This document shows positions 36,071 to 48,409 of a DNA stretch of 64,000 nucleotides, piece by piece. A program made the position numbers and the translations under genes. Origin of the DNA: Ochotona curzoniae. Its lineage: Eukaryota; Chordata; Mammalia; Lagomorpha; Ochotonidae. The stretch covers positions 1,612,001 to 1,676,000 of the forward strand of contig NW_024465746.1 of the NCBI RefSeq assembly GCF_017591425.1. The letters run 5' to 3'. Position 1 is the first letter of the stretch; every line of letters starts with the position of its first letter. Under the pieces are notes generated by a model. That model was not told the origin of the DNA, did no database searches, and saw only the letters and a list, made by a program, of their open reading frames with translations.

Positions 36071-36115
36071 GCATGCAAGGTAAGGATTTAGCCATTGAGC
36101 CATTGCATCCGGCCC
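36071..36115 (-). mobile_element. CSINE head remnant bordering the minisatellite
   Basis: The last 45 bases of an antisense SINE head, without body or tail. This is the probable source of the 52-bp array to its left. Confidence 0.8.
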
Positions 36116-36480
36116 TTGCCCTGTATTTTTTTTTAAAGATTTATTTATTTTTATTGGAAAGTCAGATATATGAACAGGAGAAGGAAAGACAGAGAGGAAG
36201 AACTTCTGTTTGCTGATTCACTCCCCAAGTGGTTGCAACTGCTGGAGCTGAGTTGATCTGAAGCCAGGAGCCAGGGGCCTCCTCAGGGTCTCTCACATGG
36301 GTACAAGGTCCCAAGGCTTTGGGTCATCCTCAACTGCTTTTCCCAGGCCACAAACAGGGAGCTGAACGGGAAGCAGGGCAGCTAGGACATGAACCGGCAC
36401 CCATATGGGATCCTGGCATGTTCAAGGCAAGGACTTTAGCCACTAGGCTACCACGCTAGGCTCCTACCCTGTATTTTTAA
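36116..36480 (-). mobile_element. CSINE with target duplication
   Basis: A near-exact CCCTGTATTTTT occurs before the T-rich end (about 36119) and after the head (about 36468). Body full length and antisense. Confidence 0.92.
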
Positions 36481-36894
36481 TTCATATTTCCATCACCACC
36501 AATCCAAGCCCCCTTCCAAGGTCAAGTCGAAAAGTCCACCTAAGCCAGCCATGAGTATTATGGCAAGAGGGCGTAGGTGACAGCTGGTGAACTTCTGATG
36601 AAACCATTTTTTGTTGAAACTGCCCCATGTGTTTAAGATTTTCTTGCCAAAAGCAGTGGAAATCAGCCACAACATTCCATCAGAATGAAGCCAGGGGATT
36701 GCAGGGCGCTGTGAAGCCTGTGGGTGCTGTGAGTCGGTTTCTCAGCTGTTCCCTGCTGGGAGCAACCGCTGGCCTGAATCATCAGAGCTGGACAGATTCC
36801 CATTAGTTCATATTTCCTATAACCATCCCGGATGTCTGTATAACGGTTTGAACAATAAGCAAAGCAGCAAAACCTCAGTTCAAAATGTGAGTTT
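36481..36894. other. RAB31: Intron 5, no recognised feature
   Basis: About 400 bases of unique-looking DNA. Confidence 0.4.
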
Positions 36895-37198
36895 GGGCCT
36901 GGCACGGTAGCCTAGCACTGAAGTCCTCCCATTGCACGTGCCAGGATCCCATACGGGCACCGGTTTGTGTCCCAGTGGCCCAGCTTCCCATCCAGCTCCC
37001 TGCTTGTGGTCTGGGAAAGCAGTCGAGGATGGCCCAAAGCCTTGGGTCCCTGCACCCATGTGGGAAACCCTGAGGAGGCTCCTGGCTCCAGATCAGCTTT
37101 GTTCCAGCCGTTGCAGCCACTTGTGGAGTGAACCAGTGGATGGAAGATCTTCCTCTCTGTCTCCTCCTCCTATGTATATCTGACTTTCCAAAATAAAC
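36895..37198 (+). mobile_element. CSINE
   Basis: GGGCCTGGCACGGTAGCC to CCAAAATAAACAG; short tail. Confidence 0.9.
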
Positions 37199-38504
37199 AG
37201 GAGTCACAGCTCCATGGCACCTGTATGCCCGGCCACAGCCTGCTGCTCCAAGCCTCCAAGCCCTCCGTGAAAGCAGTGACATATGTACCCTGGGAAGAAT
37301 GGGCACGCCTATGGGTCACAATGCAGGTGTGGGTTGCCTGCTTAATTACATGTGTCCAGAGCTACTAGACACCTGTGGCCAAATGCCTGGTGTCACGCCC
37401 CAACAGGCTGTGTCCGGTTTGACAGACTTCAGTGGGCTGAAGCAGTTGACTGTGGAAGCAGATGAGGGCGCCAGGGGCACTCCGAGACCCCATTCTCCTG
37501 ATAGAAACTTCCACGAGTGCAGCCAAGTGTCCCTTCCCTCTCTGGGCGAGCTGGGGATTAGTTGCTGCTTTGCATTCCATTTGTGTTTCCGAGATGGATG
37601 CTGGCTGACCATCAACACACCGCCAGGGTTCCTCGATGGGCCCTATGCCCCTCTTAGCTGCAGGACCAGGACAAGCCCTCCATGCCCCAGCTTCCTCAGC
37701 CATGAGATGGAAGCACGGCCTGAAGCTTTTGTAAGAGTCGTGAGGCTAGAACGTTAGCAACTTAAATAGTGTCTACCACAATGCAAGTTGACAATGGTGA
37801 CACAGATGATCCTGTGCTTTTCAGCCAGATTTTGGTGTTTGGTTTTCAGAGCTTTGTCCAGTAAGAAGAGCCAGGCCTCCTTGGTGAAGTAACTACTTCT
37901 AACATTCTACTTCTAACATTCTAAAATGCACCCGGGACGCCCTGTGCCCAAAGTGAGGATCTGCTCAAAGTCTCAGGCGACAGGTGCACGCCAAGGAACA
38001 CGAAGCTCAAAGCTGGGACACACTGAGGAACAGAAAAGGTAACACGATGCCAAACGTTCATCCAGAGAACAAAACAAAACTCAACGATACAACCAACCCC
38101 ATGGCCACACTGAACACGCTCGTCACATCTCTTCCGAGGCTCACAAATACCAGTTTAAAATTCAAGCCAGCATCATCAGCCCAAAGCATCTACTGCAGAT
38201 AAGGAATACTAACTCGGGTAGCATGGCATGCGCTGAGCCATGGGAACCGGACTCGCACCGCACAAGATGGACTGCAGCACGGACTGAGAAAACGGGCAAG
38301 CTGAAAGGGAAAATTCAGTTTTAGCACATGGAAGAATCAATGCCAAATGATTTAAGGACAGACAGGAAAGCCAGCCCGTCGAGTGTGTTAATGAAAATCA
38401 GCACAGAGGAACAGCTTCCTGGTCTTTGGACGCTGACAAATCCCCAAGTCATTTATTGCATAGGAATTGAGGCCATTGCAAGATGTGAAGTTTGAAAAAT
38501 ACAT
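37199..38504. other. RAB31: Intron 5, mostly unique
   Basis: Includes a MIR at about 37675-37790 and a small 14-15 bp duplication (ACTTCTAACATTCT) at 37894-37922. No coding signal. Confidence 0.4.
37675..37790 (+). mobile_element. MIR
   Basis: CAGCTTCCTCAGCCATGAG, then GTGAGGCTAGAACG and TAGTGTCTACCACAATGCAAG follow MIR order. Confidence 0.55.
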
Positions 38505-38507
38505 TTC

Positions 38508-38772
38508 CTTTTCTTTTTTTAAAAAAAAAATTAATTATTTGAAAGGCAAAGTGAGAGAGAGGGCTGCTGAGCTTTCATCTGCTGGCTTACTTCTTGAAAG
38601 GACGCAGCAGGCTGAAGCCAGGGGTCTCCCACAGGGGGGGCAGAGGTCTGCCACCTGCTGCCTTCCCAGGCATGTGAGCAGGGAGCTGGACTGTAAGCGG
38701 AACAGCCAGGCCTTGAACCTGCACTCTGACACAGCATGTCGGCATCGCAAGCGCCACTGCCCCAGCCCCTGA
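38508..38772 (-). mobile_element. CSINE
   Basis: Antisense copy; AATTATTTGAAAGGCAAAG tail side, head ending GCCACTGCCCCAGCCCC. Confidence 0.8.
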
Positions 38773-38799
38773 AGAAGATCATTTCAACATCAACAGATG

Positions 38800-39325
38800 G
38801 CAAAGGAATAGCATTAGCATCAAAATACCCACGTGTGTATGTTTAAATTCAGAAATAAACAGATTAAGGTAAACAACAGAAAAAAATGACACAGGCTTCA
38901 GACAGACATTTCATGTGAGAGAAACCTGGACGTTAGCTATGTCAAAAGGCACTAACTATTGATGACAAGGGCAATGAAGACTGACGTTACCATCAGATCC
39001 CACTGCACACTAACCAAGACTTGGCAAGGATGCAACAATGTGTCCCAGGCTACTGGTACCCACCTGGGAAAAACTGGCATTCCCTAGGTAACTGGAACAT
39101 GCGCTAGTCCTGACAGCCCTATCTATACAGGAGTTACACGGCACTAGGACAAGCAGCGCTCATGGAACCAACACACAAGAAATCACCCAGATACCACCAA
39201 TGATGGAACGCATCTGTAAACCGTGCTGCTCTGATGAAACCCAACAGCATCCAGCAATAATGATAAACAGACTCTGTGGAGCATTCACGGCTGAGGATAA
39301 AGAAATGAGTCATCATGTAACTGGA
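38800..39325 (+). mobile_element. L1 fragment, ORF2 3' end (old)
   Basis: Degraded blocks occur in L1 order: TTACCATCAGATCCCACTGC, TTGGCAAGGATGCAAC, then ATAAACAGACTCTGTGGAGC and GAGGATAAAGAAATGAG. Frames are destroyed. Confidence 0.6.
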
Positions 39326-39482
39326 GGGGCACTTCCAAAATATTCTGTGGAAAGATGGAATTAAAACATGGACAGGCGTGTTCGGGTGCCACCCATTCAG
39401 TCAAGCAAGGGCTCTCTGAAGTGTTGATAGGAAACACTACCACGAAAAAACTGCACGGATTTCAAAATTTTCTTGTACCAGA
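39326..39482. mobile_element. Mariner-type MITE, partial
   Basis: Left end GGGGCACTTCCAAAATATTC and an internal GGATTTCAAAATTTTCTTG followed by CCAGAATAAATTT match the other copies. The right end is missing. Confidence 0.5.
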
Positions 39483-39489
39483 ATAAATT

Positions 39490-39800
39490 TACTTATTAGT
39501 TTGCTTGCTTATTTTTAAAATGGCAGAGAGAGAGAGAGAGAGAAACAGATATGCTATTCCATCAGTTTATTCCCCAAATGCTCACAGTATCCCAGGCTGG
39601 GCCAGACGGAAGCCAGGAGCCTGGAACTAATTTTGAGTCTCCCACACGAGTGACAGTGTCCCACATACCTAAGCCAGCACCTACTGCCTCCTAGGGTGTG
39701 CCTGAGCAGGAAGTGGGGCCAGGACACAGGTTCCCACCCTCCCATATGGGATGCAGGTAGCCTTCGCAGCAACCTCAGCCACTGCACCAAACACTCTCAG
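39490..39800 (-). mobile_element. CSINE
   Basis: Antisense copy with an expanded GAGAGAGAGAGAGAGAAAC tract. The head ends at ACTGCACCAAACACTC. Confidence 0.75.
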
Positions 39801-39829
39801 ACTGATCTCTCATTCCGTTTTATGCTGTC

Positions 39830-40080
39830 TCAGGCAGCCTTGGGCATTCAGTATCATTCCATTGAAATAAAGTTCAAGCAAGTAAATTTTAAAACTGTTG
39901 TTTAGAGATACAAACATGGGTGTAAAGTACTAAAAAAAAAATTATTATTTTAGAATCAGGACAGTGGTTATATCTGGGGGATGAGATGCAGCTGAGGCAT
40001 CTTGCGTAGCTACTCTCAGAAATACACACATACGTGTTAAGTGACTTTTAAGAAACTCCAGTGGATTCAGCAACATGCAG
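39830..40080 (+). mobile_element. L1 3' UTR-like remnant
   Basis: AGAATCAGGACAGTGGTTAT and CTGGGGGATGAGATG resemble the old L1 3' UTR. It may continue the fragment at 38800-39325 after later insertions. Confidence 0.45.
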
Positions 40081-40094
40081 GCTATTAGTGATTT

Positions 40095-40345
40095 TCTTCC
40101 CCTTTTATATTTTTACTTGTTCCTTGGAGAGGCAAACAGACAAAGGGTCCCCATTCTTTGGTCCTCACAGTAGGCTGTGGCGGACATGTGGGAACAGGAA
40201 ATCATCCAGTCACGGGTGGGAGCAACCCAAGTGTCAGGGTCACACTGTTACCACCCAGGATCTGCGCTGGCAGAGAGGTGGGACTAGCCCGAACCCCAGC
40301 AACCCAACCCACGCACTCCGATGTGGGGTGCAGCTTTGGACGAGA
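40095..40345 (-). mobile_element. Old CSINE
   Basis: GAGAGGCAAACAGACAAAGG tail side and ACCCCAGCAACCCAACCC head side are recognisable, but many positions are changed. Confidence 0.5.
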
Positions 40346-40826
40346 CGTGCACACGCTATTTATTCCACTCTAAGAATATTTTATAATTAAAACGCTGGGT
40401 GTTTTTGCCAGGTTCCCTCGGGAGCTCAGTCTTCCAGTGGCTTCGCTCAGCCACACAGCCAGCCACGTCTCAGCACAGAACACGCTGTCACAGCGCATGC
40501 TCTTCTTCCTCATCATCTCATGTTTAAGACATGCCTTGTATTTCTAGACCTTTCAGTGGTTTTCTGTGTTTACCTGCTTTTGCACTTTTAGCACCTGGAA
40601 TAAACTGGGTTATTATCTAGCATCCCAGACGCTGTCATTTGGTTTGTATAACTTTAAAGAAGCTTCTCTGTTCATAGTTGGCCCACCTTCAAGACAGGAA
40701 TGAATTTGGGGGAAGGGCATCAGATGTAGGAAATGAAGGTAATTTAAATTATTTACACAGTTTTAGTAAAAAAAAATAGTATTGATTATTAAATATATGT
40801 TTAACATGCACAAACCTCAAGTTTGG
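40346..40826. other. RAB31: Intron 5, no recognised feature
   Basis: About 480 bases, A/T-rich in the second half. Confidence 0.4.
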
Positions 40827-41062
40827 GGGTGTTCAGCCTAGCAATTAAGACGCCCACACTTCCCACACTGGAGCACCGCGTTCGCTTCCCAGCTCTGCGC
40901 ATGCGTCTGCACTCTCCTAGCCAGCGGTGCTAGCTGAGGTAGCTGGATCCCTGCCTAGTGTGGGGACCTGGTTTGAATTCCTGGCTCCTGGCTTCAGCCC
41001 TGTACGTATCTGGGGACTAAATCACAATGTAAGCTCTCTTTCTCTCTCTCAAATACACTGGG
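40827..41062 (+). mobile_element. Old CSINE
   Basis: Older head TTCAGCCTAGCAATTAAGAC with a CTCTCTCTCTCAAATACAC end. A poly(A) tail is not preserved. Confidence 0.7.
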
Positions 41063-43149
41063 GGGTGGGGAAAGAAGCTTTCAACTTTAACCAAAAATGT
41101 GAAGTGATGGAGAGGACACCCAGTGGTCCTTCCAACCTGGCTGGGGCACACTGTGGGAAGATATGCAAACACAAGGTCAGGCTCTTGTCCACCTTGAAAC
41201 TGCACAGCAAGCAGACCGAATCCCCCTCAGCTCAAGAATCCAGAGTGGTTCCCCCGGCCCACCTGGAGAATGGTGAGCACTTGAAGCAACATGTTAGGAA
41301 GCAGCCTGAGGCCACAGTCCTGGCCTGTCTGGCCATGGCTGCCGTGGGTGTGAGGGCAGGGGAAGCGGGAGGCAGGAGCCAGCCCAGCGAGCCCCCTCCA
41401 AATGCCCAAGGCTGCCCCTGCACCTGTTCCCCCATTCCCCAGGCCAGCGATCCTGGTGGCTCCTGACCCATCAGGTGAGCCAGGCTCATTCCCACCTCCA
41501 AGCCTCCCTCCCGCCTTCCACCAGACCGGAGCTCCTCCATTCCTGACATTCCTCTTACTCAACTCCTCCTTCACATCACCAGTTATGCCGTATACAACGC
41601 ATGAGCCCTTCCCAAATTGCTCCAGAAGGCTCTGGGCTTTGTTTTATGCCTTACCATCCAGAACATTCTTCAATGAGGTCTAAGGGTCCCCACTCCCTCT
41701 CTTTGCTCCTCAGATGGAAGTAAAGGGCTTTCCTCTCTCTTCTTGCATCTCCCACAGCACTTCACTGCACACAGAAGCGCCACCAGGGCGTGTCTGCTAA
41801 TGGAAGGGCTGACAGCCAGCAGCGCACAGCTCCTTTCTCCTACCCCACCCTATTTCCACTTCTACCCTAGACACCCCATGGAGAAGCCGTGCTCCAGGAA
41901 GAAATTCTCCACTTTCTGCTGGCGGCATTCCCATCCATCTCTCCCTGTGTTTCTCTAAGAAATAACTGAGTGAGGCTATAACATCTCACGATTCAGGTAA
42001 CACGTAGGTTGATGGTCTCAGTGGATGGAAGATTCCTCAGAAAAGGTCAGAGTGCACATGAAAAGCTTCTGACTCCTCTGGGCTGAGCATCTGGGGCTGG
42101 GGAAGGAATCTCAGGCTGGGGAGGCCAGTGACAACAGAGCAGACCTTAGGGTCATTACAAGCTCAGAGAAGCAGGTTCTCTCCTTCCTCAAGCCCTTCCG
42201 ATCCCAGGTCACCAGCGTAGGGGAACTTCCCACTGCTGCTTCTATGGTCAAATGATGGATCTGAGTGGCTTCCTGATGGCAGCACTTCTTCGGCCCTTCT
42301 GATCAGTCACAGCCCTAAATATCCACTGAGGGGTGGAATTTCAGAGAGAAAGTAACATGAGACCCCAAGGCTTAACAGCAGTTTCAACTCGAAGCCATGT
42401 CCAAATGTTCAGGAAAGGCAGGGAGAATTCTGAATTTGAAAGAATCAATGGGGATTTGCGTTCAGCCAAGAGTTCAACATCAGAGAATAAAACACAGAAC
42501 TGGGAACCTGCTACATGGGAGGGACAGAGCGAGAATGCCTCCTCTCAAGAAAGTACTTGTTGTGGCAGCTACACATCAAGACGTATTTGTAAGGCTGGCT
42601 TTGCCTGTCATAGAGAAAATCAGATGGAATAGCTGAGGATTACATGCCAGGGCTGGGACCACTCTTCTAACCTTGACCCTGGAGGATCCTGATCTCAGTG
42701 CCAACTCGAGCCCCTCTCATGAATGTGCCAAAACTCCCAGCCAAGGGTAGTCAAGTCCACACCAGAGACAAGGAGCCAAGCACTGGATGGGATGGCCTCA
42801 TATTTACCAGAGGCAAACTCGTCACATCTTTTCTCATGTTAATTATCAACTGTGAGGTGGAGGAGGCAGAGAGCCAAAGGTGCTGCTCTGGACGCGACCA
42901 CAGGAGACACTGCTTTTGCATCCTGAAGGTTAAGGCAGAGGCCCAGGCGAGTGTGGCCTAAAGTCAGACAGCTGGACGCACAGAGGCTGGAACGTCCCTA
43001 TTGTGTCCACCATAAACTCCCATGACCTAAAGAAAGGCTTTTCCAAGTCTGCGGATATAATGACCATTTCACAAAACTACCTGTCAGTTCCTTGTGTTTA
43101 TCTGCCTAATTACAGTTCCCGGAGCTGAGTCCTGGAACCAAAGCTGTTG
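41063..43149. other. RAB31: Intron 5, 2.1 kb without recognised repeats
   Basis: No SINE, L1 or gene is recognised. Several open frames are present on both strands, but none shows a domain. Confidence 0.4.
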
Positions 43150-43415
43150 CTTTTTAAAAAGATGTATTTATTGCATTTCAAAGTCAGAGTTACACAGAGA
43201 TAAGGAGAGGCAGAGAGGCAGAGAGAGAGAGAAAGATAAAGACATCTTCCATCTGCTGGTTCATTCCCCAAATGGCCACAATGACCAGGACTGGATCAAG
43301 CCGAAGCCAGCAGCATCATGCAGGCCTCCCATCTGGATGCAGGGGCCCAAGTGCTTGCATCATCTTCTGTTGCCATCCCAGGGAACCTCTAAAACCACCA
43401 TGGCCGGGTAGCCTA
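43150..43415 (-). mobile_element. CSINE, 5' truncated
   Basis: Antisense; GATGTATTTATTGCATTTC to CACCATGGCCGGG. The head beyond the CCATCCCAGG block is missing. Confidence 0.7.
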
Positions 43416-44679
43416 TTGTGCTTTTTCAAGCTTCCACTGTCCCTCTCCTATGCCAAGTCCAGGACAAGGCCTTGCAGCCTTCCACTAGGTTCCCCACACT
43501 TTCTGGAGGAGAGCTTCTTTTCCATCCAGACCCCAGCTCAACCTGCAGTCCCGGAAACCTAGAATGTTCCTTGCTCTGTACTCACATCAGCTTCTTCTGC
43601 TGTCCTGCCAGGTAGGTCAAGCCCTCTCTCTTCTCCACACCACTGACACTCCGCAAGTCAGTTGATGGATATCTCAGAACTTGCACACTCAGCTCGGTCA
43701 AGAGTCTCATGTCTTTTTTTTTTTTTTCAATCTCATATGATCCTGAAATGTCCCCAACTTTGCAATTCTTACCCTGGCATCAGCAGAGGGCAGGAAGCAG
43801 GGAGGGGCCAGGCCCAGGGAGTGTACACTCTTGGCCCTGGGCAGCTGGGCCCAGGACTTGTAAAGCACAAGCTCACAGGGACCACCAGGGCTGGCTGGAA
43901 AGAAGGGGAGTGACACCCAATGAGCACCTGCCGTGTGCAGGCCCAGGATGATTCCCCACACTCCGCTCTGCTCCTTAAATTACTCTACCAGATTTGTGGC
44001 AATCTGAGCAGAGAGAGTTTCAGAGTTGTTCAAGATAGGACAATCACTCACTACAATTAGAAGTCTAAAAATTTTCAATCTGGAAAGACCCTGACTATCT
44101 GACCTGGCATTTCCAACTGCGTGTCACCCTGGGGAGCGGGTGGACCTTCTGTCCCCCTTATGAAATGCACATGGATGTGAAGGCATGCTAACCATTGAGC
44201 ACCCGTGCCCTCTGCCAAGTACTTCTGCACTGAAATGCCTCCCATGGGTTGGGCCAAGTTCAGAGGGCTCATTTCAGCACACACTGCAAGTATGCCAGGA
44301 AGAATTCCTCTTAAGGCTAAGCTTACATAAGCAAAATCTGTCAGATGCGACTGGTCTGTGGGTATGCACGTACCACACACTCACACTGCCCATCTACAAT
44401 GCCCAATGAAAAACTCACATTCGGTTTTATGGGAATTACAGGGAAGTAAAATCTTTTGGGATTAAAAGAGGGTCAAGCTCTGGATAAGGGCTGGGGTTTA
44501 GAGTTCTGGCTAACTCCCCAGAAAACCCACAGCAGCGGGCAGAAGCTGGAGCGGCCAGATCAGCTGAGTGAGAAGCTGGCTCTCTTGCCATGGAAGGGTG
44601 TCAGGAAGGACGTGTTCAAGGCCTCTCATTCTCTAGGCTACTGCCATCTCAGAGGGGGCACTGGCACTTTAGGAAGACA
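43416..44679. other. RAB31: Intron 5, mostly unique
   Basis: A MIR-like stretch (GAGCACCTGCCGTGTGCAGG onward) at about 43920-44040 is the only hint of a repeat. Confidence 0.4.
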
Positions 44680-44762
44680 CCGCAGTCGTTTTTCTAATAA
44701 TACTGATTTTTCCATGAACTTTTTGAAGACTCCTGCTTAACGCATGGATTTCAAAAAGCCTC
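44680..44762. mobile_element. Mariner-type MITE end
   Basis: TTTTTCCATGAACTTTTTGA followed by AGACTCCTGC is one terminal repeat of the family. Confidence 0.5.
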
Positions 44763-45049
44763 TGCCTCTCAAATTCAATAGAATTAAGTTTTAAAAACCA
44801 AAATAAAGACTCCTTAACTCTGTTTTCCAGAAAATTTCTGAGGCAGCACGGTTGAGTGGATCATGTACACACACATACAAAACCATTTTAGTAGCCATTA
44901 TTTTTTATTTAAATCAACTTTTCTTTCAATTTTTATGTAGATAACTACAGATTCACACATAATTATAATTAGACACTTGCCCCAGTGTCCCCAGATGGCA
45001 TCACATTTTGCAAAACTACAGGATACTGACACTGCTGTGTACTTTAAAA

Positions 45050-45365
45050 AAGAAGACTTAATTAATCTTATTTGAGAGAGACAGAGAGAGGGAGAGGGAC
45101 AGAGAGATGTTTCATTAACTGGTTCACTTCCAAATGCTTACAACATCCAGGACTGGGCCAGGCTGAAAGCCAAGAGCCAGGAATTCCAGAGCTGCCCCCA
45201 CATGGGCAGCAGGAACTCAAAACACCAGGGCTGTCTTCTGCTGCCTTTCCCGTGCAGAATCGGGAAACTGGATGAGAAGTGCAGAGTAGATAGGATTTGA
45301 GCCGGTACTCACAGGGGATGCTTGGGTCCCAAGTGGTGGCTTCACTCACTGCACCACAATGTCCT
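45050..45365 (-). mobile_element. Old CSINE inside L1
   Basis: Antisense copy with AATCTTATTTGAGAGAGAC at the tail side and CACTGCACCACAATGTCC at the head. Confidence 0.8.
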
Positions 45366-45411
45366 ATCAGTTCCACCTTGCTCAGATTTCCTCCAACTTA
45401 CCGAGTTCACA

Positions 45412-45435
45412 ACGTGTGTGTGTGTGTGTGTGTGC
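45412..45435. repeat. (TG)n microsatellite
   Basis: About twelve TG units, part of the antisense L1 3' UTR. Confidence 0.9.
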
Positions 45436-45443
45436 AGTATGTT

Positions 45444-45478
45444 CTACACTTGATCTTAGCCAAAGGCCGAGAAGCGAT
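45444..45478 (-). pseudogene. U2 snRNA 5' fragment (retropseudogene)
   Basis: The minus strand starts ATCGCTTCTCGGCCTTTGGC and continues TAAGATCAAGTGTAG, matching the first 36 bases of U2 snRNA except for one lost T. The match stops after GTGTAG. The piece lies inside an antisense L1, with GTATGTTCTA before it and GTACATTCTA after it as a possible target duplication. No promoter or full body is present, so it is inactive. Confidence 0.85.
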
Positions 45479-46895
45479 GTGCGGTACATTCTAGATAATT
45501 TCGTTGTCTGTGTGTTATATGTTCACCCACAGAGCTACCGAGCAGTTCCAACATCACAGGGACCCAGTATCTTGCCCATTTGGTGTGTATACTCATTTTT
45601 CTCCACCTTCCCACCCTCCACCGCCCCAACGACCACCCTGAGTAACCGCTCATCTTCCCTGTATATCTATAAACAGTACTACCGGTGGAGTCCTATGCCA
45701 AGAGAGCTTCTGGGTTGGATTCATTTGCTTAGCACAGTTCCCCGGCAGTGTGAACATGCTGCGCCCATCAGCAGTCGGCTGTCCTGTGCTGCTGAGCAGG
45801 GGGTCACCGGAAGTCTCACCACACTGTGTGACCCCCCACCTGAGGAAGCGCATCTGGGCCGATTCCCCTCGGGGGCTAATATACTGAGTATCTATGAATT
45901 AAAGCACAGGCTTCATGTGAACACAGGTTGTCATTTTTCTGGGACAAATGCCCAAGAGTGTGATTGCTGGGGCCTGTGACTTTCCATATACATTTTACAA
46001 TTGGCTTGCTCATTTTTACGCAAAAAACAAAAACAAACAAACAAAAAAAAAAAAACTTGCTAAACTCTTGGCAGAAACTGCATTTAAACCTATAAATCAA
46101 TCTAGAGAAAATGAACACCTTTACTGTGTTCAGACTTTCAATTCATGTATAACTTTCTTTCTTTAAAAAAAAATCAGAAAGAGAAGAACAAAGCAAATAA
46201 AACAGAAGAAAGAAGCAGTAATAATCAAAGGGGAAACAAACAGAAAAACAAGGCAAATGGATCAAGCAACTAAACACTGCTTGTTTGAAAAGGTCAAGAA
46301 AATTGGCAAACTTTCCACTAGACAGATCAGAAAAGAGAGGATTCTCAAATGTCTAAAATGAGGAATGGAGGGGGACCATCACAACTAACCTTAGGGAGTT
46401 TAACTAGATTATAAGAGAATCCGAACAAGCACTACAGATAACAATGAATTAACACCAATCCTTCACAAACTCTCCTAGAAAACAGAGGAAGACAGGATAC
46501 TCCCCAACTTGTCCTGTGTGGTCATTCTTGCTCTGATATCAATGCCACAGACATGGCGTGGAAAGAAAACTGCAGACTCATCTACCTCACAAATACCGAC
46601 ACCTTCGACAGAGCAGCAGCAAACGGAATCCAAACATGTACAAAAATGATGAGGCGTCATGACCAAGTGGGATTTATCCCAGGAATGCAAGGTTAGTTTA
46701 ACATCTAAAAATCAATGAATACACTCTATTAAAAGTCATTATCATTTCAAAAGATGCAAAAAAAGCATTTGACACTATTCATTCATGATACAAACATCAC
46801 CCTTGAGGGAGCATGCCCTGAGATGAAGAGGGTCAGCATGCTTTTTCTCACTCCTGTCCTGGAGGTTCTAGCCACGGCAAACAGAAGACAGAAAT

Positions 46896-47234
46896 AAAAG
46901 GAACTCGAGCCAGCCTGGTAGCCTAGTGGCTAAATCCTCACCTTACATACTCCCGGGATCCCAAATGCTCATATCTCCGCAGCTCCACTTCCCTTCCAGC
47001 TCCCTGCCTGTGGCCTGGGAAAGCAGTAGAGGATGGCCTAAAGCTTTGGGACCCTGCACCCGCGTGGGAGACCTGGAAGAATCTGTTGGTCCTGGCTCCT
47101 AGCTTCCGATCAGCTCAGCTCTGGCCAGTGCGGCCACTGGGGAGTGAATGAAATGGGAGCAGATGGAAGATTTTCGTCTCTCCTTCTCTCTGGCTTTCCA
47201 GTAAAAATAAATAAATCCTTTAAAAATAAATAAA
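46896..47234 (+). mobile_element. CSINE inserted in L1 ORF2
   Basis: Head GAGCCAGCCTGGTAGCC to AAATAAATCCTTTAAAAATA. AGGAACT occurs at both borders, matching the resumption of L1. Confidence 0.9.
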
Positions 47235-47861
47235 TAATAGGAACTTACACTGGAAAAGAAAAACCTTCCCCTCTCATACATAATTTTATATAAAATTTCA
47301 TAGAAAATTCTCCAAGTATTTACTAAAAATACTGAATGTCATAGGATACAAAATAAACACAAAAAGCATTATCAAGGAGCATATCATAAACAAAATTAAC
47401 AATCCTATTACTAACACCACCAAGAAAAATCAAACACCCATGCATTTACACAACCAAATAAATGTAGGGCTTGTCCACTGAAAACTATAAAACACTGCTA
47501 AAAGAAATTAGTTAGGATCTAATAATAAATTGAGAGACACATTTATTCATGGATCAGAAAATGGCACTCATGCCCCAAATTGGTTCAAAAGTTCAAACGC
47601 AATCCTTATTAAAGTCCACAATTTTGAGGAAATTGTTAAGTGCAGGATACAGGACAAGCAATGTTGAAAATGAGAACAAAGCTGGAAGATTTATAACTTC
47701 TGATTTAAAGCTTACTACAAAGCTATGGTCATCAAAACAGCATGGTATTTGCAAAAGATTAGTCATACAGATTAACTGAATAAAACTAAGAACACAGGGG
47801 GAAACAAAAGACATTCATAACTGAGTAATTTTTGATAAAGTTCCCACAAAATTCAACAGGA

Positions 47862-48168
47862 GGCATGACGGCTGAATTGGCTCTTCCTCTGGCATCCTGT
47901 GTGGACACCAATTCGTGTCCTAGCTGCTCCACTTCCCTTCCAGCTCCCTGCTTAGGACCTGGGAAAACAGTTAAGGATGGCCCAAACCCTTGAGACCCTG
48001 CACTCACGTGGAAAACCCAGATAAAGCTCCTGGCTCCTGGCTTTGGATGGGCTCAGCTCCAGCCACTGTGGCCACTTGGGGAGTGAACCTGTGAAGGGAA
48101 GGTCTTCCTCTCTGTCTCTCCTTCTCTCTGTAAATCTGCCTTTCCAATAAAAATGAATAGATAAAACC
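47862..48168 (+). mobile_element. CSINE inserted in L1 ORF2
   Basis: AGGAGGCATGACGGCTGAATT to CCAATAAAAATGAATAG; the head is unusual and shortened. Confidence 0.85.
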
Positions 48169-48409
48169 AATTCTCTTTTCAACAAGTAGTATCATGGCAA
48201 TTAGATATCCATACTAAAAAGAATCTGGAACCCCATCTCGCATTACACACAAACTAACTCAAAATGGATGATAATCTAATGTAAGCTCTTCCAGAAGAAA
48301 ATATAGCAGTAAATCTTTGGGATTTTTGAACAGCCAATCAGTTTGTCAGAAGAAACGCAAGGGGGACAATAGTAAACTGAGTATTAAACATTTGCACTAT
48401 GGAAGATAG

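Larger units (their letters stand above)
44840..46045 (-). mobile_element. Old L1, antisense 3' UTR and ORF2 end
   Basis: Reading left to right, known antisense L1 landmarks appear in order: GTAGATAACTACAGATTCAC, TTGCAAAACTACAGGATAC, the TG repeat, GAGCAGTTCCAACATCAC, the CCACC-rich tract, GGTTGGATTCATTTGCTTAGC, then GGACAAATGCCCAAGAGTGT and GATTGCTGGGG. An internal deletion follows before TTCCATATACATTTTACAAT. A SINE (45050-45365) and a U2 snRNA piece interrupt it. Confidence 0.75.

Noticed and set aside
45359..45979. 206-codon open frame
   Set aside because: It runs through an antisense L1 remnant and the U2 fragment; no coding meaning.
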